Assembly: GCA_023664535.1 (NCBI GenBank)
Contig: JAMPFJ010000017.1
Coordinates: 1-64,000 of the forward strand
From: Bacteroidales bacterium
GTDB lineage: Bacteria > Bacillota > Clostridia > Lachnospirales > Lachnospiraceae
DNA: 64,000 nt
Direction: 5' to 3'
Shown: positions 1-7,194 of the stretch, piece by piece
Numbering within the stretch: position 1 is the stretch's first letter
Layout: every line of letters begins with the position of its first letter
Notes under the pieces: generated by a model
What the model saw: the letters and a program-made list of their open reading frames with translations, nothing else
Told to the model about the DNA's origin: nothing
Database searches by the model: none
Position numbers and translations under genes: made by a program

Positions 1-5
1 AAAGG

Positions 6-46
6 ATAAGTGCATAACCACTCATTTCTATTGGCTATACACTTAT
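6..46. terminator. Imperfect stem-loop at the left edge
   Basis: Two 14-nt arms at 6-19 and 33-46 pair at 12 of 14 positions around a 13-nt loop. A T/A-rich stretch follows, but no clean T run. It may end the gene left of the window or sit in the leader of the next gene; the sequence does not decide. Confidence 0.35.
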
Positions 47-65
47 TATACGAGAGAATAAAGAT

Positions 66-974
66 ATGGGACGATATTCAGATGAAGAGCTGGACAGCAT
101 GTTCCAGGAGCAGGCAGGAAAGAACAGAAAGGCAGTTTTATCGATTGTAACGGTAATTGCCGTATTTTTGTTTTGTCCGCTATTATTAGGTATACTATAT
201 ATAGGCTTTGGCAGCATTGTTACGATAATCGGTTTTTTTGTGCTGGTATACGTAATGGTGGTGTATATTAAGAAAAATTTTCACCGGAATATGTTCAGTT
301 CAACGGATATTCTGCATGATTATTTGATTCCTGATTGTGTGCAGGAAATGTTTGGGGAAGATGCGGTTTACCGCAGGAAAGAAGGTATTCCAAAGGAATG
401 GATAAGCATTTCGCATTTGATAGGGAAAGAATGGAATTTGTATCAGGGAAAGAGTCTGATTAGGGGAACTTACCGGGGCATAGCTTTCGTGCAGGCGGAT
501 GTGACGCTGGTAGACCATTCGGAATATAAAGATTCCGAGGGCAATAAACAAAGCCATGATGTAACTGTATTTAAAGGACCGTGGGCAGTTTTGGATTTTA
601 AGAAGCCGTTTTCTACCAATCTGGTTGTACGGGAACGTGGCGAGAAAATCTGGGATAAATGGGGGGATGATAAGTCTACGGTAGATATGGAGGACGTGAA
701 TTTCAATAAAAAGTTTATTGTGCTTGCGGAGGATGCCCATAATGCTTTTTATCTTCTCACCCCGCAGATGATGGAGCATATTCTGGAGACGGAAAAGCGG
801 TTTAAGGGAAGGATATATTTATGTTTTATGGATGGGAAAATTCATATTGCAATCGATAACGGGAAGAGCAGCTTTGACGGCATCGCCATGATAAACGGTG
901 CGGCGAACGAGAGAAAAAGGATTCGGGAAAGATTAAGTCTGGTTCCGGAATTGATGAAGCAGATGGATATATAA
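66..974 (+). CDS. DUF3137-like membrane protein
   Basis: The 302-residue protein has a short charged N-terminus, two closely spaced hydrophobic segments at about residues 23-43 and 47-68, and then a soluble alpha/beta domain of about 230 residues. That two-helix anchor followed by a domain rich in 'VTVFKGPW' and 'KFIVLAEDAHNAFYLL'-type strands matches the DUF3137 family, as I recall it; no biochemical role is known. The large domain is probably cytoplasmic. The start lies just after a stem-loop, and only a weak purine-rich ribosome site (GAGAG) precedes it. The gene stands alone, with 69 nt before sfsA. The family name is a recognition call and the function is unknown. Confidence 0.6.
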   Translation: MGRYSDEELDSMFQEQAGKNRKAVLSIVTVIAVFLFCPLLLGILYIGFGSIVTIIGFFVLVYVMVVYIKKNFHRNMFSSTDILHDYLIPDCVQEMFGEDAVYRRKEGIPKEWISISHLIGKEWNLYQGKSLIRGTYRGIAFVQADVTLVDHSEYKDSEGNKQSHDVTVFKGPWAVLDFKKPFSTNLVVRERGEKIWDKWGDDKSTVDMEDVNFNKKFIVLAEDAHNAFYLLTPQMMEHILETEKRFKGRIYLCFMDGKIHIAIDNGKSSFDGIAMINGAANERKRIRERLSLVPELMKQMDI

Positions 975-1043
975 TAAGTGAATGGGTTGTTCCGGAAAGG
1001 CTGAAATCCTGGCGAATCAGCCGGATTGCGGACGGTAAAACAG

Positions 1044-1718
1044 ATGAAATACGAAGACATTGTGCATGGCAAATTTCATAGCAGATTGAACCGGTTTATT
1101 GCGAAGGTATGGATAGACGGAAAATTGGAGACTGTCCATGTGAAAAATACGGGAAGATGTAAAGAACTGCTGCTTCCGGATGCCGAGGTGGTCTTAGCGG
1201 TTTCCGATAATCCGAATCGTAAGACAAGATATGATTTGATTTGTGTATATAAAACCGGGCTTGGCTGGGTTAATATTGACAGTCAGGCGCCAAACAGGGT
1301 GGTAAAGGAGTGGCTGGAACAACAGGGTTATACTCTGATAAAACCCGAATATACCTATGGGAATTCACGGATTGATTTTTACATGGAAAGGGATAATCTG
1401 CCGGATGGTTTGGAGAGATATTTAATGGAGGTTAAGGGCTGTACGTTGGAAATGGATGGTATCGGTTATTTTCCCGATGCACCAACCGAGCGGGGAGTGA
1501 AGCATTTGAGGGAGCTTGCCAGGGCGGCGGAAGAGGGGATTCATTGTTATGTGGCATTTGTTATTCAGATGGAGGGGGTTAATGAAGTGCGGGCAAATGT
1601 GGCAACCCATGAAGAATTTGGAGAGGCTTTAGAAGCAGCTAAGGCGGCAGGGGTAGACATTCTCTGTCTGGGATGCCGGGTGACGGAGGATATGCTGGAA
1701 ATAAACAGGGTTTATTGA
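1044..1718 (+). CDS. sfsA: DNA/RNA nuclease SfsA family protein
   Basis: This 224-residue protein matches SfsA (sugar fermentation stimulation protein A) over its whole length. The N-terminal OB-like part contains 'VHVKNTGRCKELL', the family's nucleic-acid-binding region. The core carries 'RIDFYMERDN...LMEVKGCTLE' (E-x-K nuclease-like), and the C-terminus has the conserved 'RANVATHEEFGEAL' helix. SfsA proteins were first named for an effect on maltose metabolism in E. coli and have since been described as nucleases. The ATG at 1044 gives the best match to the family N-terminus. A TTG at 1026 is also in frame, and neither has a strong ribosome site. The gene has no operon partner. Confidence 0.85.
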   Translation: MKYEDIVHGKFHSRLNRFIAKVWIDGKLETVHVKNTGRCKELLLPDAEVVLAVSDNPNRKTRYDLICVYKTGLGWVNIDSQAPNRVVKEWLEQQGYTLIKPEYTYGNSRIDFYMERDNLPDGLERYLMEVKGCTLEMDGIGYFPDAPTERGVKHLRELARAAEEGIHCYVAFVIQMEGVNEVRANVATHEEFGEALEAAKAAGVDILCLGCRVTEDMLEINRVY

Positions 1719-1840
1719 GGTGGTCTGTTATCACGCTGCGTTTATGCTGCCGGTAAGATAATATGATTATTTTTTTAATTATTGTCATAAATTTTTCATA
1801 ATTTTTAAGAGAAAAAACAGAATAATTCATAGGATATTTA

Positions 1841-1869
1841 TTGCTATTTAAGATAGGAATTGCTATAAT
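1841..1869 (+). promoter_or_regulatory. Sigma-A-type promoter for the coiled-coil gene
   Basis: TTGCTA at 1841-1846 and TATAAT at 1864-1869 are separated by 17 nt. They lie about 60 nt upstream of the ATG at 1928. The spacing and the perfect -10 make this a good vegetative promoter candidate. Confidence 0.6.
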
Positions 1870-1927
1870 TACTCTATTAAAAATAGAAGAATCGGCTTGC
1901 GGATAATAGATTATGGAGGTAATTACT

Positions 1928-2665
1928 ATGTTAACAAAGAAAGATTTAGCAGATATTAAGCAGTTAATGAGTGAGCAGATAAACGGTGTCAATAATCAAG
2001 TTCATGGTATCAGTAATCAACTCAATAGCATCGAAGAGCGATTTGTCGGTATTGATAAACAGTTTGACAGCATCGAAGAGCGATTCGTCGGTATCGATAA
2101 ACAGTTTGACAGCATCGAAGAGCGATTCGTCGGTATCGATAAACGATTTGATGGCATCGATAAGCGATTTGACGGTATTGATAAGCGGCTTGACGATATG
2201 GATAAACGATTTGACGGCATTGATAATCGACTTGACGATATGGATAAACGATTTGACGGCATTGATAATCGACTTGACGCCATGGATAAACGATTTGATG
2301 ATATCGATGTGCAAATTAGCAGTATTAATAAAAGAGTATCCAATCTGGAAGATGAAGTGGCAGAGATTAAAGAGAATATGGTACAAAAAGAAGAGTTTAT
2401 TGGGTTAAGACAGGTAGTATACGAATGGAGAGACTACTCACATAGCAAGTTTATTATGCTTGAAAATGAAGTGATACCAAAGATTTCGGCGCTTTATGAA
2501 ATGTCCGATCTCTATGTTAAGCAGATGGAATGTAGAAAGAACAGGGAGAAGGCGGATAAGAGGCTTGATTGTATTGAGCCGTTGAAAACGACGGCAAAAT
2601 CACATAGTGAGCGGCTTGCAAAGCATGATGAGATACTGGAAAAGCTTGTAACAAACGCAGGCTAG
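1928..2665 (+). CDS. Coiled-coil protein with tandem heptad repeats
   Basis: The 245-residue protein is hydrophilic and almost entirely helical in prediction by eye. Residues of about 34-124 are a run of heptads of the form I-D-K-x-F-D-x or I-E-E-R-F-V-G, with I and F at the two core positions. They form about six 14-residue units, and the DNA repeats with them in 42-bp units. The N-terminus (MLTKKDLADIKQLMSEQ) and the C-terminal helices are not repeated. No signal peptide or membrane segment is present. The ATG at 1928 is chosen because GGAGGT at 1915-1920 is spaced correctly; the ATG at 1913 overlaps that site. I know no function. Such proteins in Firmicutes are often annotated only as hypothetical, and a structural or scaffold role is a guess. 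Confidence 0.8.
   Translation: MLTKKDLADIKQLMSEQINGVNNQVHGISNQLNSIEERFVGIDKQFDSIEERFVGIDKQFDSIEERFVGIDKRFDGIDKRFDGIDKRLDDMDKRFDGIDNRLDDMDKRFDGIDNRLDAMDKRFDDIDVQISSINKRVSNLEDEVAEIKENMVQKEEFIGLRQVVYEWRDYSHSKFIMLENEVIPKISALYEMSDLYVKQMECRKNREKADKRLDCIEPLKTTAKSHSERLAKHDEILEKLVTNAG
2028..2307 (+). repeat. 42-bp tandem repeats (about 6.5 units) inside the coiled-coil gene
   Basis: Successive units are 42 bp and are each made of two related 21-bp halves. Neighbouring units differ at a few positions: units 2 and 3 share long identical stretches, and two late units are nearly identical. This near-identity is higher than selection on the heptads alone would demand, so recent duplication by slippage or unequal recombination is likely. 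Copy number could vary between strains. Confidence 0.85.
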
Positions 2666-2775
2666 ATTTTTTGCCCCTCTGAATAATCTTTCATGTCTTT
2701 AAGGAATCCTTAATTTTCACCTCTATCCTTTAAGATGCCTTTTTTCTTTATTCTCGTATACGTAATGAGCCAAGC

Positions 2776-2810
2776 GCACGCATGTATGCGTGCATCTGAC
2801 TGCGTTTTTT
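2776..2810 (+). terminator. Perfect hairpin with downstream T run
   Basis: GCACGCAT at 2776-2783 and ATGCGTGC at 2786-2793 form a perfect 8-bp stem with a 2-nt spacer. A TTTTTTT run follows after 11 nt (about 2805-2811). The T run is further away than in a standard terminator, so this is a plausible but not typical terminator, or a protein-binding palindrome. Confidence 0.4.
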
Positions 2811-2853
2811 TCATACGTTACTTGACACTTTCCTAAGATGGATTTACTTTAGC

Positions 2854-3000
2854 ATGCCGGTGTTTTATTGGTCGAGAAAAGCGGTGTATGCGATATTGGT
2901 TGTGTTGCTTATTACAGTGGGATGTGTTGTGAAAGAGGAAAAAAGGGCGGGCTCAAAAATGGAACAGGATTGTTATAACATAGAAACAAATTTTGATTGA
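2854..3000 (+). CDS. Small putative lipoprotein or truncated gene (48 aa)
   Basis: An open frame of 48 codons starts at ATG 2854 and ends at the TGA at 2998. The product has a positively charged start, a hydrophobic run (AILVVLLITV) and then G-C, which resembles a signal peptide with a lipobox cysteine at residue 24, followed by a short polar tail. There is no good ribosome site. A TTGACA at 2822-2827 could be a -35 element, but its matching -10 (TACTTT) is weak. It may be a relic of a solute-binding lipoprotein or a chance frame. The rest of the 390-bp gap (2666-3055) holds only the hairpin and the ROK promoter. Confidence 0.25.
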   Translation: MPVFYWSRKAVYAILVVLLITVGCVVKEEKRAGSKMEQDCYNIETNFD

Positions 3001-3025
3001 GCCATGTCGGATTATACTTTATAAT
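2997..3025 (+). promoter_or_regulatory. Promoter of the ROK kinase gene, with a dyad
   Basis: TTGAGC at 2997-3002 and TATAAT at 3020-3025 are 17 nt apart and lie 31 nt before the start codon. The -35 overlaps the right arm of a GGCTCAA/TTGAGCC inverted repeat (2950-2956 and 2997-3003), which could be part of an operator. Confidence 0.6.
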
Positions 3026-3055
3026 AAGATAACAAACAACGAAGGGAGAAGGAAA

Positions 3056-4015
3056 ATGTATCTGGTATTCGATGTGGGGGCAACCTTTGTAAAATACGCA
3101 TGGATGACGGCGGAAGGCGGGATTGAGGAAAAGGGAAAGATACCGACAAGAAATAAAAAGGGAGAGGATATCCATGATTTTTTGGATTCACTGACCGAAA
3201 TATATAACCGTTATAAGGGAAAGGGCAATATAGAAGGAATCGCTATGGGACTTCCGGGACAGGTTGATGTGGATAACGGAATAGTCTATGGCGGTGGCGG
3301 AATCCGTTATATGAATAATGTACCTCTGCGGGATTTGTTATCCGAACGATGCGACGGGATAAGGGTATCTATAGAAAATGACGGGAAATGTGCGGCGCTT
3401 GCAGAAGTCTGGATGGGAAATGCAAAAGAAGCAGAGGATGCCTGCGTTCTGGTATTCGGAACAGGAATTGGCGGAGGAATCGTTAAGGACAGGAAAATAC
3501 ACAGGGGAAAGAGAATGCTGGCGGGAGAACTGTCCTTTACCGTAGAAAATATGACAAGAGGGGATTTGGAAAAAATCCGGTGCTGTGAAGAGATGAATAT
3601 GCTGGATGCAATAGAGCAGATGCCGTTTATGTGGTCCGCCCATGCGGCAACGGGTTCTCTGTGCTATTGGATGGCAAAGAAGAAAGGGCTTTCGCCAGAG
3701 GAAGTGACCGGTGAAAAAATTTATCAATGGGCAAAGGCGGGAGACAAGGAAGCGATAGAGGCATTGGAGGAGATGTATTTCAGTATCGCAAAGCAGTGCT
3801 GTAATCTTTATGTGGCTTTTGACCCGGAGGTAATTCTGATTGGCGGCGGTATCAGTGCGGAGCCGGCTTTTGTTGAAGGCATTAAGCGATATGTGGACAG
3901 GTTAAAGGAAATTTCCCTTATTTATAAGGAAATCCGAATTGATGTATGTAAATACCGGAATGATTCCAACCTGTTAGGGGCATTATATAATTTTAAACAG
4001 CTTTATCATCTGTAA
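3056..4015 (+). CDS. ROK-family sugar kinase
   Basis: The 319-residue protein is a ROK (repressor, ORF, kinase) family enzyme. It has the phosphate-1 motif at the N-terminus (residues about 3-12, DVGATFVKYA, where most members have D-I-G-G-T), 'AMGLPGQVD', the catalytic aspartate in 'IENDGKCAALAE', and the ATP-binding 'VFGTGIGGGIV'. There is no helix-turn-helix, so it is a kinase and not a repressor. The cysteine-rich zinc site of many ROK kinases is missing. The ATG at 3056 has a GAAGGGAGAAGG ribosome site. A GH1 6-phospho-beta-glucosidase follows 47 nt downstream. ROK enzymes include BglK, which phosphorylates cellobiose and other beta-glucosides with ATP, so a beta-glucoside kinase role is inferred from context. 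Glucokinase is the alternative. Confidence 0.85.
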   Translation: MYLVFDVGATFVKYAWMTAEGGIEEKGKIPTRNKKGEDIHDFLDSLTEIYNRYKGKGNIEGIAMGLPGQVDVDNGIVYGGGGIRYMNNVPLRDLLSERCDGIRVSIENDGKCAALAEVWMGNAKEAEDACVLVFGTGIGGGIVKDRKIHRGKRMLAGELSFTVENMTRGDLEKIRCCEEMNMLDAIEQMPFMWSAHAATGSLCYWMAKKKGLSPEEVTGEKIYQWAKAGDKEAIEALEEMYFSIAKQCCNLYVAFDPEVILIGGGISAEPAFVEGIKRYVDRLKEISLIYKEIRIDVCKYRNDSNLLGALYNFKQLYHL

Positions 4016-4062
4016 GAAAGGCAGTTAGTGCTTAAAATCAATAATGAAAAGGAGGATTGGTC

Positions 4063-5475
4063 ATGATTTTAACACGGGAAAAGACATTACCGGACGGTTT
4101 TTTATGGGGGGCATCCACCAGCGCTTATCAGGTGGAGGGCGCTAATTTAACGCATGGGAAAGGTCCAAGTATTCAGGATATTAAGAAGGTGCCGGAGGGC
4201 ACCAGTGAATTGGACGTATGCGCTGATTTTTATCATCATTATAAAGAAGATATTGCACTGATGGCGGAGATGGGATTTAAAACTTTTCGGTTTTCTATTG
4301 CATGGTCAAGAATACTTCCGGAGGGAACCGGTGAGGTGAATCCGGAAGGAATTGAATTTTACAATAATGTAATTGACGAGTGCCTGAAGTATGGAATAGA
4401 ACCCCTTGTCACCATGTTCCATTTTGACCTTCCCGCTGCATTGGAGAAAAAGGGCGGATGGTCAAGAAGGGAAAGCATTGACGAGTTTGTCAATTTCGCA
4501 AAGGTCATGTATGAAAATTATGGGGACAGAGTAAAATACTGGCTTACCATCAATGAACAGAATATGCTTACGCTGGTCGGAGAGGTAATCGGAACCTGTA
4601 ATATGGAAGGGGTGACCAATAAGTATAAAAAGCTGTATCAGGAGAATCATCATATGCTTCTTGCGCAGGCAAAAGCGATGAAGCTGTGTCATGAAATGCT
4701 GCCGGGAGCAAAGATTGGACCGGCGCCGAACATCTCCCTGGTTTATCCGGCAAGCTGTAAGCCGCAGGATGTGCTGGCTGCCCAGAATTTTAACGCTATC
4801 CGTAACTGGCTGTATCTGGATATGGCGGTATACGGAAGATATAACAATCTGGTATGGAAGTTTTTAGAAGAGCATGACGCCGTTCCGGAAATGAAAGAGG
4901 ACGATATGCAGATAATGAAAGAGGGGCATCCGGATTTTATCGGATTTAATTATTATTCTACTGCTACGGTGGAATGGGACGACGGCAGCGGAGAAGCCGG
5001 TTCTGTGGACCAGCAGAACGGGGGAAGTGAGCGTGGAGTATATCGTTCTTTTGCCAATCCGAATCTGCTCCGTACAGAATTTGGATGGGAGATTGACCCG
5101 GAAGGCTTCCGGGCAACGATGCGGGAGATGTACAGCCGCTATCATTTGCCGATGATTGTAACAGAAAACGGGCTTGGCGCTTATGATAAGCTGACGGAGG
5201 ATGGAAAAATACATGACAATTACCGGATTGAGTATCTTCGCCGGCATATTGAGCAGATTAAGCTTGCCGTTTCGGAAGGGGTGGAAATGATGGGATACTG
5301 TCCGTGGTCTGCCATTGATTTGATTTCTACCCATGAGGGGATGGTAAAGCGTTATGGATTTATTTATGTGAACCGTGAAGAGTTTGATTTAAAGGATATG
5401 GCGCGTTACCGCAAGGACTCCTTCTACTGGTATAAAAAGGTCATTGAGACAAACGGAAAAGATTTGGCGGATTAA
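4063..5475 (+). CDS. GH1 6-phospho-beta-glucosidase
   Basis: This is a 470-residue glycoside hydrolase family 1 enzyme, the normal length for the family. It opens with 'FLWGASTSAYQVEGA'. The acid/base glutamate is E165 in 'TINEQN' and the nucleophile is E368 in 'IVTENG'. At the aglycone-distal end it reads 'IDLISTHEGMVKRYGFIYV'. Plain beta-glucosidases have a glutamate at the position of S422 here and F at the position of Y431, so the Ser...Lys-x-Tyr set (S422, K429, Y431) marks a 6-phospho-beta-glucosidase. The start at 4063 is fixed by AGGAGG seven nucleotides upstream; a TTG at 4057 is too close. It probably cleaves the product of the upstream ROK kinase in the cytoplasm. No PTS or transporter gene is next to it. 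Confidence 0.92.
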   Translation: MILTREKTLPDGFLWGASTSAYQVEGANLTHGKGPSIQDIKKVPEGTSELDVCADFYHHYKEDIALMAEMGFKTFRFSIAWSRILPEGTGEVNPEGIEFYNNVIDECLKYGIEPLVTMFHFDLPAALEKKGGWSRRESIDEFVNFAKVMYENYGDRVKYWLTINEQNMLTLVGEVIGTCNMEGVTNKYKKLYQENHHMLLAQAKAMKLCHEMLPGAKIGPAPNISLVYPASCKPQDVLAAQNFNAIRNWLYLDMAVYGRYNNLVWKFLEEHDAVPEMKEDDMQIMKEGHPDFIGFNYYSTATVEWDDGSGEAGSVDQQNGGSERGVYRSFANPNLLRTEFGWEIDPEGFRATMREMYSRYHLPMIVTENGLGAYDKLTEDGKIHDNYRIEYLRRHIEQIKLAVSEGVEMMGYCPWSAIDLISTHEGMVKRYGFIYVNREEFDLKDMARYRKDSFYWYKKVIETNGKDLAD

Positions 5476-5492
5476 AGGCTGAAAGATAGTTT

Positions 5493-5572
5493 AAAAGCAC
5501 CGTATTTCCGGGCAGCTATTTATTGCAGAATAAGTCTGTAGCAATAACTGTGCATAGGGATACGGTGCTTTT
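5493..5572. terminator. Large nested stem-loop between convergent genes
   Basis: A perfect 13-bp inverted repeat, AAAAGCACCGTAT at 5493-5505 and its complement at 5560-5572, encloses 54 nt. The loop itself folds: TTATTGC and GCAATAA pair with CAG/CTG outside and AGA/TCT inside. A/T tails flank both sides, so it can terminate the GH1 gene (+) and the RHH gene (-). The internal fold is more elaborate than a simple terminator. Confidence 0.6.
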
Positions 5573-5578
5573 GGGTAT

Positions 5579-5842
5579 TCAAGATTTTTTTCGTTTTCTG
5601 ACCGCTTCGGACAGCAGATATTCAATTTGTCCGTTAATGGAACGGAAATCATCATCTGCCCATTTGGCAAGTTCGTTCCAAAGTGCGGGGGACAGGCGGA
5701 GTAATATCTGCTTTTTTGATTTTTCTTTCTCTTTTACCGATTTTTCTCGTGTTCGAATATCCTGTTCCAGCTCCTCCAACCGCTTGAGACGGGCTTGAAG
5801 TTCAGCTTCCCGCTGCGTTATATCCTTATCTTTTTCTGCCAT
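5579..5842 (-). CDS. Ribbon-helix-helix (Arc-like) DNA-binding protein with coiled coil
   Basis: The 87-residue protein has a charged helix at residues about 5-45, with heptad-like E/K/L spacing that predicts a coiled coil. After that comes an Arc/MetJ-type fold: 'QILLRLSPALWNELAKWADDDFRSINGQIEYLLSEAVRKR', with a beta strand, helix A, the 'S-x-N-x-Q-I' turn and helix B. Such proteins bind palindromic operators as dimers or tetramers. The gene is the second of a - strand pair, 55 nt after the SPFH gene. It probably regulates the pair through the 21-bp palindrome at 7033-7053, which is inferred from position. AAGGGG precedes the start. Confidence 0.8.
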   Translation of the reverse strand: MAEKDKDITQREAELQARLKRLEELEQDIRTREKSVKEKEKSKKQILLRLSPALWNELAKWADDDFRSINGQIEYLLSEAVRKRKKS

Positions 5843-5897
5843 GAAATTCCCCTTTCTGAGATGGTTGCTGTGGTTTGGGGTAAACGGTAGAAGAGTA

Positions 5898-6923
5898 TCA
5901 GTAGATAGAGCTGCTGTTAACTACCGGCTGGGCTTCTTTGTTACCGCAAAGAACCACCAGCAGATTGCTGACCATAGCAGCTTTGCGTTCTTCATCAAGT
6001 ACGACAATTTCCTCTTCACCGAGCTGCTTGATTGCCAAATCGACCATGCCTACGGCACCCTCTACAATTTTCCTGCGGGCGGCAATAACTGCGGTTGCCT
6101 GTTGCTTTTGCAGCATGGCGGCGGCAATTTCTTCCGAATAGGCGAGATGGGTAATCCGGACCTCCTTTACCTCAATTCCTGCCTCCTCAACACGCTGTTG
6201 TAATTCACTGCGCATAAATTCCGCAATTTCCTGGCTGCTGCTGCGGAGCGTCCGCTCGTGTTCTTCTTCATTTTCATTCTCTTCCAACAAATCATAAGGA
6301 TAAAGGCGGGTAATTTTGCGGATTGTCGAGTCGCACTGGATAGATAAAAAAGTACGGTAATTGTCTACATTGAATACCGCTTTTGTGGGGTCCACAATTT
6401 TCCAGATAACAACGGCACCGATGATAATCGGGTTACCCAGCTTATCGTTAACCTTTTGCTGACGGTTGTTCAGCGTCATGGTTTTTAACGATATTTTTTT
6501 GTTGGTAAGTATATTGAGATTTATGTTCGTGGTTATTTCTTTACCCTGAATAGACAATTCGGAGCTTGGGTCCGGCTCATTTGCTTCCGGCGCAATACAT
6601 GCGGCGAAAGGGTTGGTATGGTAGTAACCGGGTGTCCGAATTGTTCCATAGTAATTACCAAACAGGGTCAGGACAATGGCTTCATTGGGGTTGACGATAT
6701 GGAATCCCGCCCACATAAAGGAAAAAACAATGATACCTGCCGTGGCAAGGAGGAGCAGTATAGTGCCGGGAACGGGGGCGTCTGCATGATAAGCAAAGCC
6801 GCAGGCAATGTATCCGGCGATACATAAGAGATAACCACAGAGGACAAAAAAGAGCATGCCCATACCGTTTGCTTTGGTAATCAGTCGTTCAGTTACATCG
6901 GTTTGTTTCAATTCAGTATTCAT
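5898..6923 (-). CDS. SPFH/band-7 domain membrane protein
   Basis: The chosen product has 341 residues. Two hydrophobic segments lie near residues 19-41 and 49-70, followed by a band-7 (SPFH) domain that begins '[30 protein letters not shown]'. A helical stretch rich in Q, E and A (about 255-300) is typical of flotillin/prohibitin-like proteins, and a final predicted helix ends at 'VVNSSSIY'. Such proteins form membrane-bound oligomeric scaffolds. The start is uncertain: the frame is open to 7016, but the ATG at 6923 is preceded by GGAAG at a fair distance. It is co-transcribed with the RHH gene. The pair, and not a partner NfeD or protease gene, defines this locus. Confidence 0.85.
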   Translation of the reverse strand: MNTELKQTDVTERLITKANGMGMLFFVLCGYLLCIAGYIACGFAYHADAPVPGTILLLLATAGIIVFSFMWAGFHIVNPNEAIVLTLFGNYYGTIRTPGYYHTNPFAACIAPEANEPDPSSELSIQGKEITTNINLNILTNKKISLKTMTLNNRQQKVNDKLGNPIIIGAVVIWKIVDPTKAVFNVDNYRTFLSIQCDSTIRKITRLYPYDLLEENENEEEHERTLRSSSQEIAEFMRSELQQRVEEAGIEVKEVRITHLAYSEEIAAAMLQKQQATAVIAARRKIVEGAVGMVDLAIKQLGEEEIVVLDEERKAAMVSNLLVVLCGNKEAQPVVNSSSIY

Positions 6924-6942
6924 AAGAACTTCCATTTCCTGT

Positions 6943-6958
6943 ACATTGCGTACAATGT
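6943..6958. repeat. Small palindrome just upstream of the SPFH start
   Basis: ACATTG at 6943-6948 and CAATGT at 6953-6958 form a perfect 6-bp dyad around CGTA. It lies 19 nt before the chosen SPFH start on the - strand, in the transcribed leader if the 7033-7083 promoter is used. It may be a second operator or an RNA hairpin. Confidence 0.4.
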
Positions 6959-7032
6959 GCGATTGGTTCGGTAAAAATATAGCCTGCCTGTAGTAAGGAG
7001 TAATCAAGGCATACATTTACCGAGCATTATAA

Positions 7033-7083
7033 ATGATATCAATTTGATATCATAATAATATACTTTGCAAATGGAATTGTCAA
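7033..7083 (-). promoter_or_regulatory. Promoter and 21-bp palindromic operator of the SPFH-RHH operon
   Basis: Reading the - strand, TTGACA is at 7083-7078 and TATTAT at 7059-7054, with 18 nt between them; TATATT at 7062-7057 is an alternative -10. Immediately downstream is a perfect inverted repeat with 10-bp arms around a single base: ATGATATCAA at 7033-7042 and TTGATATCAT at 7044-7053. The palindrome covers the expected transcription start, a classic repressor position. The linked ribbon-helix-helix protein is the obvious candidate ligand. Confidence 0.65.
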
Positions 7084-7110
7084 GATGAAATAAAAAGTGA
7101 TGCAGATAAT

Positions 7111-7166
7111 AAAAAGACTGCCGCAGGAAAGAGAAAATGGAGAATCATCCTTCATGCGGCAGCCTT
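7111..7166 (-). terminator. Terminator of metY
   Basis: On the - strand, arms CTGCCGCA (7162-7155) and TGCGGCAG (7125-7118) enclose a 29-nt loop, followed by TCTTTTT. This fits a factor-independent terminator for the homocysteine synthase gene. Confidence 0.75.
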
Positions 7167-7194
7167 AAACAGGTTTATGTCGGTGAACAGGTAT

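Noticed and set aside
2028-2307. CRISPR array
   Set aside because: The repeats are directly adjacent without spacers, lie within a coding frame, and no cas gene is present.
1964-2408. Long open frames on both strands over the 42-bp repeats (about 108-140 codons)
   Set aside because: They arise because the repeat length is a multiple of three and the unit lacks stops in several frames. They have no ribosome sites and no family match. Only the + frame from 1928 has GGAGGT and non-repeat flanks.
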